64,000 nucleotides of DNA. Source: Rhodococcus globerulus NBRC 14531. GTDB lineage: Bacteria > Actinomycetota > Actinomycetes > Mycobacteriales > Mycobacteriaceae. Location: contig NZ_BCWX01000005.1 in the NCBI RefSeq assembly GCF_001894805.1, forward strand, positions 372,001-436,000. Reading direction: 5' to 3'. Below are positions 18,171 through 27,087 of this stretch, piece after piece (the stretch's first letter is position 1; each line of letters opens with the position of its first letter). A program made the translations under genes and the position numbers. A model generated the notes under the pieces. That model saw nothing but the letters and a program-made list of their open reading frames with translations, had not been told where the DNA came from and did no database searches.

Positions 18171-19178
18171 TCAGGGGGCGCCGACGACGTCGACGGCGTG
18201 ACCGGCGGCATCGAGGGTGTTTGCGGTGATGTCGCCGCGGTCGGCGAGCCAGCGTTCGGCGTCGATCGCAGCGGAGCATCCGGTGCCGGCAGCGGTGATG
18301 GCCTGACGGTACGTGTGATCGACCAGGTCGCCGGCCGCGAAGACGCCGTCGACCGAGGTTGCGGTGGAGCCGGGGGCGACGCGGACGTAGCCGGCGTCGT
18401 CGAGGTCTACCTGGCCCTTGACGAGTTCACTGCGGGGATCGTGTCCGATGGCGACGAACATGCCGGTGATCTCGAGGGTGGAGGTCTCGCCGGTGACGGT
18501 GTCGCGGACCACGAGGCCGGTGACACTGTTCTCGCCAAGGACCTCGAGGGGTTCGGCGTTGGTGAGGAAGCGGATCTTCTCGTTGGCCTTGGCGCGCTCG
18601 AGCATGATGCGTGAGGCGCGGAACTCCTCGCGGCGGTGCACCAGGGTGACCGAGCGGGCGAAGCGGGTGAGGAAGGTTGCTTCTTCCATGGCGGAGTCGC
18701 CGCCGCCGACCACGACGATGTCCTGGTCGCGGAAGAAGAATCCGTCGCAGGTGGCGCAGGCGCTGACGCCGCGGCCGAGGAGACGCTCTTCACCGGGAAT
18801 CCCCAGGTAACGCGCTGCGGCGCCCATCGCGAGGATGATCGCGTGCGCGGCGTAGGTTTCGCCGTTCGCGACGACGGTTTTGATCGGGCCGCTCAGGTCG
18901 ATCTCGTCGACGTCCTCGGTGCGGATGTCGGTGTCGAAGCGCAGAGCCTGCTCACGCATCTGTTCCATCAGGTCCGGTCCCATGATTCCCTCGCGGAATC
19001 CGGGGAAGTTTTCGACCTCGGTGGTGGTCATGAGGGCGCCACCGAACTGGGTTCCCTCGAAGAGCAGGGGCTGGAGCTCAGCGCGCGCGGTGTAGACACC
19101 AGCGGTGTAGCCGGCCGGTCCGGAACCGACAATGATGACGTCATGGACCGCGGGCGTGGTTTCCAGCTGGGTGGTCAT
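18171..19178 (-). CDS. trxB: Thioredoxin reductase
   Basis: NADPH-dependent thioredoxin reductase of 335 residues, a flavoprotein. The FAD-binding motif is GSGPAG at residues 18-23, the redox-active pair is C141 and C144 in SACATCDG, the NADPH-binding [10 protein letters not shown] follows near residue 161, and the final FAD motif is [11 protein letters not shown]. Low-molecular-weight type, normal length. First gene of the trxB-trxA operon. Confidence 0.97.
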   Translation of the reverse strand: MTTQLETTPAVHDVIIVGSGPAGYTAGVYTARAELQPLLFEGTQFGGALMTTTEVENFPGFREGIMGPDLMEQMREQALRFDTDIRTEDVDEIDLSGPIKTVVANGETYAAHAIILAMGAAARYLGIPGEERLLGRGVSACATCDGFFFRDQDIVVVGGGDSAMEEATFLTRFARSVTLVHRREEFRASRIMLERAKANEKIRFLTNAEPLEVLGENSVTGLVVRDTVTGETSTLEITGMFVAIGHDPRSELVKGQVDLDDAGYVRVAPGSTATSVDGVFAAGDLVDHTYRQAITAAGTGCSAAIDAERWLADRGDITANTLDAAGHAVDVVGAP

Positions 19179-19231
19179 GCGAGCCTTCCAATAGTGAGTG
19201 CAGACCCTCCGCTTCTTGGAGAGCCGTACCG

Positions 19232-19261
19232 ATCAACACCAGGATAAGGGGTGTTGTTCCC
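19232..19261 (-). promoter_or_regulatory. SigH/SigR-type promoter for trxB-trxA
   Basis: On the minus strand GGGAACA (19255-19261) and GTTGAT (19232-19237) are separated by 17 bases. This matches the GGGAAYA-N16/17-GTT consensus of SigH/SigR promoters, known to drive trxB in mycobacteria and Streptomyces. An overlapping 7-base inverted repeat (19234-19256) may also end the upstream tetR transcript. Confidence 0.7.
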
Positions 19262-19288
19262 GGGCCCGGCGCAAAAGTGGTCAGGCGC

Positions 19289-19870
19289 TCAGCTGGGGTC
19301 GTGTGCATACGGTGCGACCAGGGCGCCAGCACTGCGGCGCACCTGATCCGGATCGGTGCCGCGTTCGATTTGCCGGACACCGGTGTGAACTATCGCGTTG
19401 ATCAGTTCGGCAGTGACGGCGGGGTCGCGTGCGCCGAGTTCCTGCAGCGTGTGCAGCAGCGGAGTGACAAGATCGCCGTGCAGTGCCCGGCTCTTCTCAT
19501 CGAACTTCGGGCCGGGTGCGATCTGGCTCAGTGACGCCGCGATCGCGTGCTCTCCGTCTGCGGCCAGGATCAGATTGGCGTCGACGTACGCGAGGATGCG
19601 ACCGGCGGGGCCGTCGGCCTCCGCCATGGCCTCAGCCAACTTCTGCGACCACCGCGGGAATGAATCCTCGACCAGTGCGTCGAGTAGGTCCTGCCGGGAG
19701 TTGAAGTACTGATAGACGCTCGATCGGGCCAGTCCGGCGCGCCTGGCTATCTCACCGAACGACGGGATGTCCGCGGTTCCTTCGGCAAGAACCTCGCGGG
19801 CAGCGTTCAGGAGCGCACGACGCTGCGCTGCGCGATGCTCGCCGACGGTAGCGGCGTTGATGCGTGGCAC
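19289..19870 (-). CDS. TetR-family transcriptional regulator
   Basis: A 193-residue TetR-type repressor. The N-terminal helix-turn-helix is IPSFGEIARRAGLARSSVYQYFNSRQDLLDAL (quoted in parts: IPSFGEIARRAGLARSS, VYQYFNSRQDLLDAL). The rest is a helical ligand-binding domain without an obvious ligand. The start is GTG at 19870, with AGGAG just upstream; an earlier in-frame start (20014) has none. It lies 56 bases downstream of an old-yellow-enzyme gene on the same strand, so it may be co-transcribed with it and regulate it. Confidence 0.85.
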   Translation of the reverse strand: MPRINAATVGEHRAAQRRALLNAAREVLAEGTADIPSFGEIARRAGLARSSVYQYFNSRQDLLDALVEDSFPRWSQKLAEAMAEADGPAGRILAYVDANLILAADGEHAIAASLSQIAPGPKFDEKSRALHGDLVTPLLHTLQELGARDPAVTAELINAIVHTGVRQIERGTDPDQVRRSAGALVAPYAHDPS

Positions 19871-19926
19871 GTGAACTCCTTTCGTACGCTGCTCGGTTGT
19901 CGAACAGCCTAGTGGGGAGTTGCGCG

Positions 19927-21111
19927 CTATGTGGTCGCTGGGCGCAGAGCCTCTCGGACGACGCAGCGCGTGCCGGTGTAGATGGTGGGCATGCACTTGT
20001 TGCAGTGGACGCACAGCCCTTCGGAAACCGATTCGGACTGAAACTTGTTGACCAACTGCGGATCTCGAAGCAGTGCCCGAGCCATGGCTACAAACTCGAA
20101 ACCTTCACCGAGTGCTCCCTTGATGGTGTCGACGCGATTGATGCCGCCGAGCAGGATCAGCGGCAGACTCAGCGCCTCGCGGAACTGGCGCGCGAATGGA
20201 AGGAAGAACCCTTCCTCGAAGGGGTACTTGGGAAAGAGCGTCGGGCCGTACAACTTGAGACCGTAACCCACGAGTTTGGGCTGGGACGCAACAAATTCCG
20301 CCATCGGAACGTCGCCGCGGAAGAAGTACATTCCGTTGAGAAGTGAACTGCCGCCGGTCAATTGCATGGCGTCGAGATGGCCGTCGGCCTCGAGGATCTT
20401 GGCGATGGGCAGGCTCTGATCGAGCCACAGTCCTTTGGGGACGCCGTCGGACATGTTGAACTTCGCCGTGACGGCAACCGACGGTCCGGCTGCCCTGCGG
20501 ACTGCTTCGATCACCCGACGCGGATATTCGGCACGCCTGGCGACGGTTCCGCCGTATTGATCGTGGCGCTTGTTCAGATTGGGGCTCATGAACGAACTGA
20601 GCAGATAGTTGTGGCCGAGGTGCACCTCGATGGCGTCGAATCCGGCGTCGACGGCAATGCGCGCGGTGCGCTCGTAGTCGGCGACAACGCCGTCGAGTTC
20701 CGCGAGTGTCGCTCCCTTGACGAGACCCATCGCGGGCGGACTCAATCGCGTCGACGGGGCCAGGGTTTTCGTTTTGTTGGAGAGGGTGTTGGCCACTAGT
20801 CCGGCGTGGCCGATCTGTGCGGCGGCGAGTGCTCCTTCGGCGTGGACCGTCTCGGTCAGACGGCGCAGACCGGGCAGCGCCTGTTCGTTCATGACGAGGG
20901 TGTCGCGGTGGACGCGGCCACCGGGTGAGACGGCGCAGTACGCGACGGTGGTCATGGCGGCACCCCCGCGAGCGACCTCGGCGTGGAAGTTGATCAGGTC
21001 GTCGGAGATCGCTCCCCGCGGCATCACGCCTTCGAAGGTGGCAGCTTTGATGATGCGGTTCTTCAAGGTCAGCGGCCCGAGACGGGCCGGTTCGAAGATC
21101 GTGGGGGTCAT
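19927..21111 (-). CDS. NADH:flavin oxidoreductase (old yellow enzyme family)
   Basis: The 394-residue FMN-dependent reductase has a TIM barrel beginning FEPARLGPLTLKNRIIKAATFEG. The loop FDAIEVHLGHNYLLSSFMSP near residue 160 carries the HxxN/H pair for substrate and flavin, and SPNLNKRHDQYGG follows, as in the family. It has a C-terminal CVHCNKCMP cluster (residues ~370-378), also seen in 2,4-dienoyl-CoA-reductase-like members, though those have a longer second half that is missing here. It may reduce an enone or similar xenobiotic. A divergent TetR gene starts about 100 bases away and may control it. Confidence 0.85.
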   Translation of the reverse strand: MTPTIFEPARLGPLTLKNRIIKAATFEGVMPRGAISDDLINFHAEVARGGAAMTTVAYCAVSPGGRVHRDTLVMNEQALPGLRRLTETVHAEGALAAAQIGHAGLVANTLSNKTKTLAPSTRLSPPAMGLVKGATLAELDGVVADYERTARIAVDAGFDAIEVHLGHNYLLSSFMSPNLNKRHDQYGGTVARRAEYPRRVIEAVRRAAGPSVAVTAKFNMSDGVPKGLWLDQSLPIAKILEADGHLDAMQLTGGSSLLNGMYFFRGDVPMAEFVASQPKLVGYGLKLYGPTLFPKYPFEEGFFLPFARQFREALSLPLILLGGINRVDTIKGALGEGFEFVAMARALLRDPQLVNKFQSESVSEGLCVHCNKCMPTIYTGTRCVVREALRPATT

Positions 21112-21209
21112 GTTCTTCTTCCTGCTTCGGCGGATCCATTACGATGCCAGTGGACTCGTATCTACGACGATATAGCGCCGACGCCAAATCTGTTCGACAA
21201 TTCGAGACG

Positions 21210-21773
21210 ATGAACACCACAGGATCTGGTCGCCCCCGAGACCCACGCATCGACGACGCAGTCCTCGAAGTCACCCGCACCATGCTGCTCGAGGTCGGCT
21301 GGGAGCAATTGAGCGTGCGCGCCATCGCCGCCCGAGCCGGAGTCAGTAGGGCGTCGATGGCGCGTCGATGGTCGTCCAAAGCGCACTTGGTTCTCGGATC
21401 GATCCTCGGCGCCACCCCGGATCTGACGCCCTTCGAGGGAACGGATCGCGACGGGTGGATCCGCTGGGTGGTGGCCGGTAGCGCGCAGTTGTTCGCCCGC
21501 CCCGAGGTTCGTGCCGCGGCGCCCGGACTATTGGCAGCATTGCGCGATCACGACGATCTACGTAACGAGCTGTGGCGCGGGTTCAGTGGGCCGAGTACTC
21601 AGTTGTTCCTGGAAGATTCGGAAGACCGCGACGCCGCGCTGTTGGACGCAAAAGCTGTGCTGGTGATGGCGGCCGGAGCTGCGATGTTCTCGAGTCTTAT
21701 TGCGGTGGAGGATGATACGGAGGAACTCCGCGAGCGCATCCTGGCACTGCTGTTGCCGGTCGCAGAAAAGTGA
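21210..21773 (+). CDS. TetR-family transcriptional regulator
   Basis: A 187-residue TetR-type regulator. The N-terminus GSGRPRDPRIDDAV is followed by the helix-turn-helix LSVRAIAARAGVSRASMARRW. I use the ATG at 21210 because family members begin near this point; an ATG 22 codons upstream (21144) also exists, so the start is uncertain. It is divergent from the old-yellow-enzyme gene. The ~100 bases between them hold an imperfect palindrome, TATCTACGACGATATA, at about 21161-21176, which could be its operator. Confidence 0.82.
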   Translation: MNTTGSGRPRDPRIDDAVLEVTRTMLLEVGWEQLSVRAIAARAGVSRASMARRWSSKAHLVLGSILGATPDLTPFEGTDRDGWIRWVVAGSAQLFARPEVRAAAPGLLAALRDHDDLRNELWRGFSGPSTQLFLEDSEDRDAALLDAKAVLVMAAGAAMFSSLIAVEDDTEELRERILALLLPVAEK

Positions 21774-21774
21774 A

Positions 21775-22485
21775 CTAGCCGATAGTGTTGACGGACAGCG
21801 TGTTCGGTTTGTCAGTGCTACATTCCGGGCCGACGGCAAGGATGGTGATCTGACGTGGCTGTGTGCCGCGCAGTAGGAGCACCACGGCTGGGTTGCCGTC
21901 GACGCTGACCTCGCCCGATCCGAGAAGTGGCTCATCTTGCGAGAATCCGTTTGCCTGCAGGCAACCTGCCAGTTTGAGTGGATCCTCCAATGGGCCAAGA
22001 TCTTTGGACCCGATCAAGGTGAGGAATCTTTCGGGAGTCGGGTTTTCGCTTACGGTAGGAGTGGGTTGCGCAGTGATGACGGCGTTCGGTTCGGTGGGGC
22101 GTACCGCAATCAACACAGCCACAACCGCTACGGCTGCTGCAGCAGCGGCACCACCCATCAGTAGTCGGCGTCGCGAGCGGGCGATGGAGATTACATTCGA
22201 ATCGGAATCATGTTGCGTCTGTTGCTGTTTCCACTCGCTGTCCAATGCGCTGTGGATGCGCGCTGCCAACTCGGGCGGCATGGGCTCGTGCGGGGCGATG
22301 CGCTCGTCCCACGTCCGCAGTGAATGACTGACGTTGTCGAGTTTGCTGACGAACGCCAGTGCGTCAGGATCGTCGTCGACGAGGACCCACAAGGCAGCAC
22401 TGGTTTCCGGGTCGAGAACACCGCCGTGAAGATCGGCCAGCAGGTCTTCGGAGAAAGGTGGGGCAGGAACGTACGAATCGTTCAC
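21775..22485 (-). CDS. Anti-sigma factor-like membrane protein (SigM partner)
   Basis: The 236-residue protein lies 63 bases after sigM on the same strand, the position of Rv3912, the SigM anti-sigma factor. The N-terminal ~100 residues are cytoplasmic and would bind SigM, a transmembrane helix lies at about residues 109-128 (LLMGGAAAAAAVAVVAVLIAV), and an ~105-residue external domain with Cys at 168 and 226 follows. The zinc motif HxxxCxxC of ZAS-type anti-sigma factors is absent. GTG start at 22485 with GGGGAGG upstream. Confidence 0.8.
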   Translation of the reverse strand: MNDSYVPAPPFSEDLLADLHGGVLDPETSAALWVLVDDDPDALAFVSKLDNVSHSLRTWDERIAPHEPMPPELAARIHSALDSEWKQQQTQHDSDSNVISIARSRRRLLMGGAAAAAAVAVVAVLIAVRPTEPNAVITAQPTPTVSENPTPERFLTLIGSKDLGPLEDPLKLAGCLQANGFSQDEPLLGSGEVSVDGNPAVVLLLRGTQPRQITILAVGPECSTDKPNTLSVNTIG

Positions 22486-22548
22486 GAGCCTCCCCTTTCT
22501 GCGCGCGGCTACCTGTTCTGGTGCTCACAGAGATTAGACGCGTCGATA

Positions 22549-23130
22549 TCACGATCGGTTCCCCTGGCCACCCAACTCGGCCAATTCGGCGGCTAGACGC
22601 TTGCGCGCGCGAGCGCAGCGACTCTTCACCGTTCCCACAGGGATGCCGAGCCGAATTGCGGCCTCTGCTACGGGATAACCCTCCATGTCCACCGCAACGA
22701 CGGCAGCGCGCTGCTCAGGCGGCAGCAGGGCCAAGGCTTGATCGACGGTCATCCTCATGTCCACGGCTTCGACATGATCGTGAGAATCGCGAGGTTCCTC
22801 CACATTGTCGGCGGAGAGCGAAAAGGCTTGGCGTGACTTGTTTCGCCGAATTCGATCCAGGCATGCGTTGACAACTATCGCGTGGAGCCAACTTCGCACA
22901 GCGGCATCGCGACGGAACTTGGACGCGTTGCGGTGCGCAGACAGCAAGCCTTCCTGCAAGGCGTCACTGGCGTCCTCGTCCGAATAGCTGGTACGCCGGG
23001 CGACGTGCCATAGATGATCCTGATGCCGGGTCAGCAATTCACGGAAAGCATGTGGATCGCCCGCCACATGTGCTGTCAGTAATTCGACATCCGTTACCTC
23101 GCCCCCGGTGCCCCCCCGATAAGTGTGCAC
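22549..23130 (-). CDS. sigM: ECF RNA polymerase sigma factor SigM
   Basis: The 193-residue ECF sigma factor has a sigma-2 domain with DASDALQEGLLSAHRNASKF near residue 54 and a sigma-4 domain with LPPEQRAAVVAVDMEGYPV and GIPVGTVKSRCARARKRL near the C-terminus. It follows murJ by 48 bases and precedes its anti-sigma gene, as in M. tuberculosis Rv3910-Rv3912. The only available start before the sigma-2 domain is a GTG at 23130. Likely responds to envelope or oxidative stress (inference from the family). Confidence 0.92.
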   Translation of the reverse strand: MHTYRGGTGGEVTDVELLTAHVAGDPHAFRELLTRHQDHLWHVARRTSYSDEDASDALQEGLLSAHRNASKFRRDAAVRSWLHAIVVNACLDRIRRNKSRQAFSLSADNVEEPRDSHDHVEAVDMRMTVDQALALLPPEQRAAVVAVDMEGYPVAEAAIRLGIPVGTVKSRCARARKRLAAELAELGGQGNRS

Positions 23131-23178
23131 CGGCGGATGTTAACCCAGGAGCGGGCCATCGGGAGGGTCAGGGACGGG

Positions 23179-26100
23179 CTATCGAGCGGCGTTGAACGTT
23201 ATGTCCGAGATGGCTGTTTGGTTTTGTCCGGATTGCGTGCTGAGTTCGGTAATCCAGATGAGAACGTACTGACTCGGGCTGTCGGTGGTGACCGGAATAT
23301 CCGTGACACCGTTCTTCAATGTTCCGGTCCCGATTTGCTTCGTCTGATCGAGAGTTGTTCCGGCAGAAGGGGCAGAACGGATTTCAACGACGCTACCCGG
23401 CGAATCGGACGTGATGGCAACGTTCTTCAGAGTCGCGGCGTCGTCCAGCGTGACCATCAGGCCGACGCCGTTCTTCAGCGCCGGGAACGGCTGGAAGTAC
23501 GAGTCCGTCGACCACTCCGTTGTGGGGTTTCCGTCGATGGCGTTCTTGGCCGTAGCCGGCTGATCCGGGGTGCCCTGCGGCGAGAACACCGCGACCGTCG
23601 ACGCACCGACAGGGGCCGTGGCAACCGGCGGGGCGGCGGGAGCCGAACTTTCCTCGGGTGCAGCAGCTTCCGAGGTCAAGCCGAAGCTCTGTTCACTCAA
23701 GGGAGTGTTGGAACTGCTCCCGGAGAGGAAGCTGGCAACCCACACGCCGAGCAGGATCAGCACGATGACGGTGAATACGCCCAGCGCGGTCAACGCGGCG
23801 AGCATGCGCGTCGACTTCTTCTTCTCGGCTTCGATGGCCTCGGGATCCGTCAGAGCGTGTCCGGAGTTGCCGGGGTCGCGATGTCCGAGGCGCAGGGCGG
23901 GAATCAGTTCCGTCTTGTCGTTGACGACGGACGCCTGATCGAGAATGTGTTGCACCGTTGCGGCAGTGCGGATTCCGCTCTCTGCTTGCAGTGCGCGCGT
24001 GGCAACGGCCGAGATGTCGAACGGCACCTCGGGACGGATTCCTCGCACCTCGACGGGATTCCCGGAAGCGTCGCGGCCGGCCGGGAGCAACCCGCCGACG
24101 GGTCCGGCTGACGGCTTTGCCAGCGGCCACCGAGCCGTGATGAGGGCGTAGAGCATGGCGCCGAGACCACGAACGTCGCTGGTGGAATCGGCGTCGGCAA
24201 GCGTTGCGGGGAACGCGAGTACGGCGTCGCCGTTGATGCTGATGCGCACCCGATCCGGGTGATCGATGGACAGCGCGCCACCCGAGCGGTGAGCTGCCTC
24301 GGCAGCAGCCGCGAGGCTGCGGATCGCGCGTGCTGCGCCGATGGGCGACGGCGTCGTCTCGGCCATTTCACGCAGTGATCGGCCAGGCGTCCACTCGGCG
24401 ACGACGATGCCGCCCGAGCTGCCGCGGACGACGTCGAGGACCCGGGCCAGGCCCGGCGAGTTGATCCGGCCAAGGCGCAAGGTGCGGGAGAGCACGGCCT
24501 GCGGACCGGACTGGGCGTTGTCGTCGCCGCGCTGTTCCGCGTCGACAAACGTCAGGGCTACTTCGCGATCGAGTTTGACGTCGAGTGCTTCCCAGAACTG
24601 CAGTCCACGAGTGCCACCGTGCGGGGCGAGCAGACGGTAGCGGCCGCCGGCGACGGAGGCACCCGGAATGAGCTTCGGTCCGCGGGGAGAGGGGCGGGAA
24701 GTAGAGGTCGGTGCAGCGGGCGGCGTCTTGGCAGATCCGGCGGGCGGCACAGGGTTGGGGGGCACAGCCTTGTTCGGCACAGCCTTTTGCGGCACAGCCT
24801 TGTTCGGCACAGCCTTGGGCGGCTCGGACTTGATTGCCTGTGTCTGCGGCGCCTGTTGCTGTGGTGTTTGCTGCTGTGGTGTTTGCTTCCGGGGAGCCTC
24901 TGCTCGCGGCGCACCCGTAGGCGCTGCCCCAGCCGACGTGGACTCTTTCACGGCAGAAGTTCCGGCATTCTTGTCGTCGGAGACCTTGTCGTCGCTCACC
25001 CTCGCTCCTTCACTTTCGGTTGCCCATCCCCGTGTCTGTGCGGGTTGCGACCTTGTGGTTCCAGGACCAGGGTACGGCAGCGCACCTGGTCGTTCGTGCT
25101 GGTTCGATTCCGTTCGCACGGCGGGGATCAGCTCGGTTACAGCATCGTCGTCGCGCTGCGCCGAATTACCGGTGGCGGACTTCGAGGCTGGTTCGGGGCG
25201 ACCCAACACAGAACGAATCTTGCGGGAGACCGCAACCGTTACCGAGCGCACTTCGGGGATCTTCTTGAAGTACAGGATCGTGAAGGTGATGGCGAGCATG
25301 AGAATGCCGCCGACGGCTACGCGAATGAAGGATCCGGGACCGCCCAGGTTCTCGGTGAGTTTGTGGAATCCGAGTACCCGGTCGACGGCAATCATTGTCA
25401 GTGAACCGGCCAGGGAGGCGACGACGACGGACCATACGGTCTTACCGACATTGGCCATCTGGAGGTTTCCGAGGCTGCGGTGCAGAAGGTATCCGCCGAT
25501 GACCGCACCGGTGATGTAGCCGAGTCCGTTGGCTGCACCGAGCAGGATCACGACCTGATCGGTATCGGACGCAACCAATGGGACGAGAGCGGAGAAGGCG
25601 ATCTTCACAGCGGTGATTCCGAGAACGATCCACGTCGGCGTCCAGGCTTGTTCGCGGGCGTAGAACACGCGGAGTTGGATCAGCACCAGCGCGTACGGAA
25701 TCAACGTGAATGCCGACCAGCTCACGGCAGTGCCGAGACGTTCGGCCTGTTCAGGTCCGAAGCGGCCGTAACCGTAGAGCGCTTCACCGACCTGGGGGCC
25801 CATGAAGGTGAGGAACATGATGATCGGAACGAGCGTGATCATGGTCAGACGCGTGGCGACCGACAGATCGTCGACGACGGCCGGGGTGTCGTCGGCTGCG
25901 GCGTTGCGGCTCAGGCGCGGCATGATCGCGGTCAGAACTGTCACACCGAGGACGCCGTACGGCAACTGCAGCAGCAGCCAGGCCTGGCTGTAGATCGCGG
26001 GGCCGGCTTCGTCGGCGTGCGAGGAGATGCGCGTCGCGAAGATCATGCCGATCTGACTGATCAGGACGTACAACACGATGGCGACGGCCATGCCGCCGAA

Positions 26101-27087
26101 CTGACGTAGGCGGTCGTCGAGACCCCACAGCGGCTTGAGGGAGATGTTCTCGCGTCGTAGCGCGGGAATGAGGCTGGCAGCCTGCACGATGACGCCGACG
26201 GTGATGCCAATGCCGAGGGTGAGCAGTTTTGCGTCACCCATCGAGACCGGATTCAGCGAGATCTCACCTGGTGTCAGGCGGTAGATCACGAGCACCACGA
26301 GGACGACCATGTTGTTGAGCACCGGCGCCCAGGCTCCGGGTTTGAAGACCTGACGGGTATTGAGGAACGCCGTGAACAGCGCAGACAGTCCGTAGAACAG
26401 GATCGCCGGCAGTAGCAGGTACGACAGGGCCGTCGTCAGGTCGGTGCTGACCTTGCCGTCTTCGGACAGGAAGACGTATTTGGTGAGCACAGGTGCGGCG
26501 AGGGTCGCGAGTAGCGCGGCCATGCCGAGAAGGACAAGGGACGCCGTGAAGAGGCGTCGGATGAAGGCTTCGCCTTTGTCTTTGTCTTCGCGTTCGGCGC
26601 GGACGAGGACCGGCACGACGATCGCGGTCAACACTGCGCCGAGAACCAGCTCCGCGATCATGTTCGGGATCTGGCTGGCGACTGTGAACGAACTGGCGAT
26701 GGCCGGACCGAGAACCATCAGGATCATCAGCTGCTTGGCGAATCCCGTGATGCGGCTCGTCAGTGTCGCGATGGCGATGGAACCTGTCGCCGCGAGAAGT
26801 CGCGAGTTGGATTCCTTGCGGTCTCCTGGCAGAACATGAGAGTCGGGGTCGACGTCACCGGACTCGGAGACGGGACGGTTCGCCAACTCCATTTCCGCTT
26901 CCCGGTACCGCGGGTAGTCGCGGATGACCGGAATGGTCATGGTTGGTGAGTCGTCGAAACGTGCGTCCGGGTTGACCGGCTGGATCGGGTACCCGCGTTC
27001 CCACGGTGGCATGCGCGGATGTGACGCGGTTGCGGTGCTCCGGCGCGTGATCGCGGACCGTTTGCCCTCAGGCGGATTCCCGGTCAT
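23179..27087 (-). CDS. murJ: Lipid II flippase MurJ with C-terminal pseudokinase domain
   Basis: A 1302-residue protein, like mycobacterial Rv3910. Residues ~95-630 are the MurJ/MviN multi-pass flippase that moves lipid II across the membrane. A long Pro/Gln-rich linker (~630-800) includes KAVPN-type repeats. Residues ~805-1045 are kinase-like (GRYRLLAPHGGTRG, VALTFVDAEQ) but lack the VAxK lysine, HRD and DFG motifs, so it is a pseudokinase; in mycobacteria this domain is phosphorylated by PknB and binds the FHA protein FhaA. A helix at ~1094-1120 and an external C-terminal domain (~1150-1302) follow. The ATG at 27087 overlaps the stop of the DUF6049 gene. Confidence 0.95.
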   Translation of the reverse strand: MTGNPPEGKRSAITRRSTATASHPRMPPWERGYPIQPVNPDARFDDSPTMTIPVIRDYPRYREAEMELANRPVSESGDVDPDSHVLPGDRKESNSRLLAATGSIAIATLTSRITGFAKQLMILMVLGPAIASSFTVASQIPNMIAELVLGAVLTAIVVPVLVRAEREDKDKGEAFIRRLFTASLVLLGMAALLATLAAPVLTKYVFLSEDGKVSTDLTTALSYLLLPAILFYGLSALFTAFLNTRQVFKPGAWAPVLNNMVVLVVLVIYRLTPGEISLNPVSMGDAKLLTLGIGITVGVIVQAASLIPALRRENISLKPLWGLDDRLRQFGGMAVAIVLYVLISQIGMIFATRISSHADEAGPAIYSQAWLLLQLPYGVLGVTVLTAIMPRLSRNAAADDTPAVVDDLSVATRLTMITLVPIIMFLTFMGPQVGEALYGYGRFGPEQAERLGTAVSWSAFTLIPYALVLIQLRVFYAREQAWTPTWIVLGITAVKIAFSALVPLVASDTDQVVILLGAANGLGYITGAVIGGYLLHRSLGNLQMANVGKTVWSVVVASLAGSLTMIAVDRVLGFHKLTENLGGPGSFIRVAVGGILMLAITFTILYFKKIPEVRSVTVAVSRKIRSVLGRPEPASKSATGNSAQRDDDAVTELIPAVRTESNQHERPGALPYPGPGTTRSQPAQTRGWATESEGARVSDDKVSDDKNAGTSAVKESTSAGAAPTGAPRAEAPRKQTPQQQTPQQQAPQTQAIKSEPPKAVPNKAVPQKAVPNKAVPPNPVPPAGSAKTPPAAPTSTSRPSPRGPKLIPGASVAGGRYRLLAPHGGTRGLQFWEALDVKLDREVALTFVDAEQRGDDNAQSGPQAVLSRTLRLGRINSPGLARVLDVVRGSSGGIVVAEWTPGRSLREMAETTPSPIGAARAIRSLAAAAEAAHRSGGALSIDHPDRVRISINGDAVLAFPATLADADSTSDVRGLGAMLYALITARWPLAKPSAGPVGGLLPAGRDASGNPVEVRGIRPEVPFDISAVATRALQAESGIRTAATVQHILDQASVVNDKTELIPALRLGHRDPGNSGHALTDPEAIEAEKKKSTRMLAALTALGVFTVIVLILLGVWVASFLSGSSSNTPLSEQSFGLTSEAAAPEESSAPAAPPVATAPVGASTVAVFSPQGTPDQPATAKNAIDGNPTTEWSTDSYFQPFPALKNGVGLMVTLDDAATLKNVAITSDSPGSVVEIRSAPSAGTTLDQTKQIGTGTLKNGVTDIPVTTDSPSQYVLIWITELSTQSGQNQTAISDITFNAAR
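24761..24820. repeat. 15-base tandem repeat in the murJ linker
   Basis: Four tandem 15-base units beginning GGCACAGCCTT at 24761, 24776, 24791 and 24806 encode alternating KAVPN/KAVPQ-type pentapeptides. A second short repeat (QQQTP units) lies at about 24850-24890. Such in-frame repeats can vary in number between strains without breaking the gene. Confidence 0.85.
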
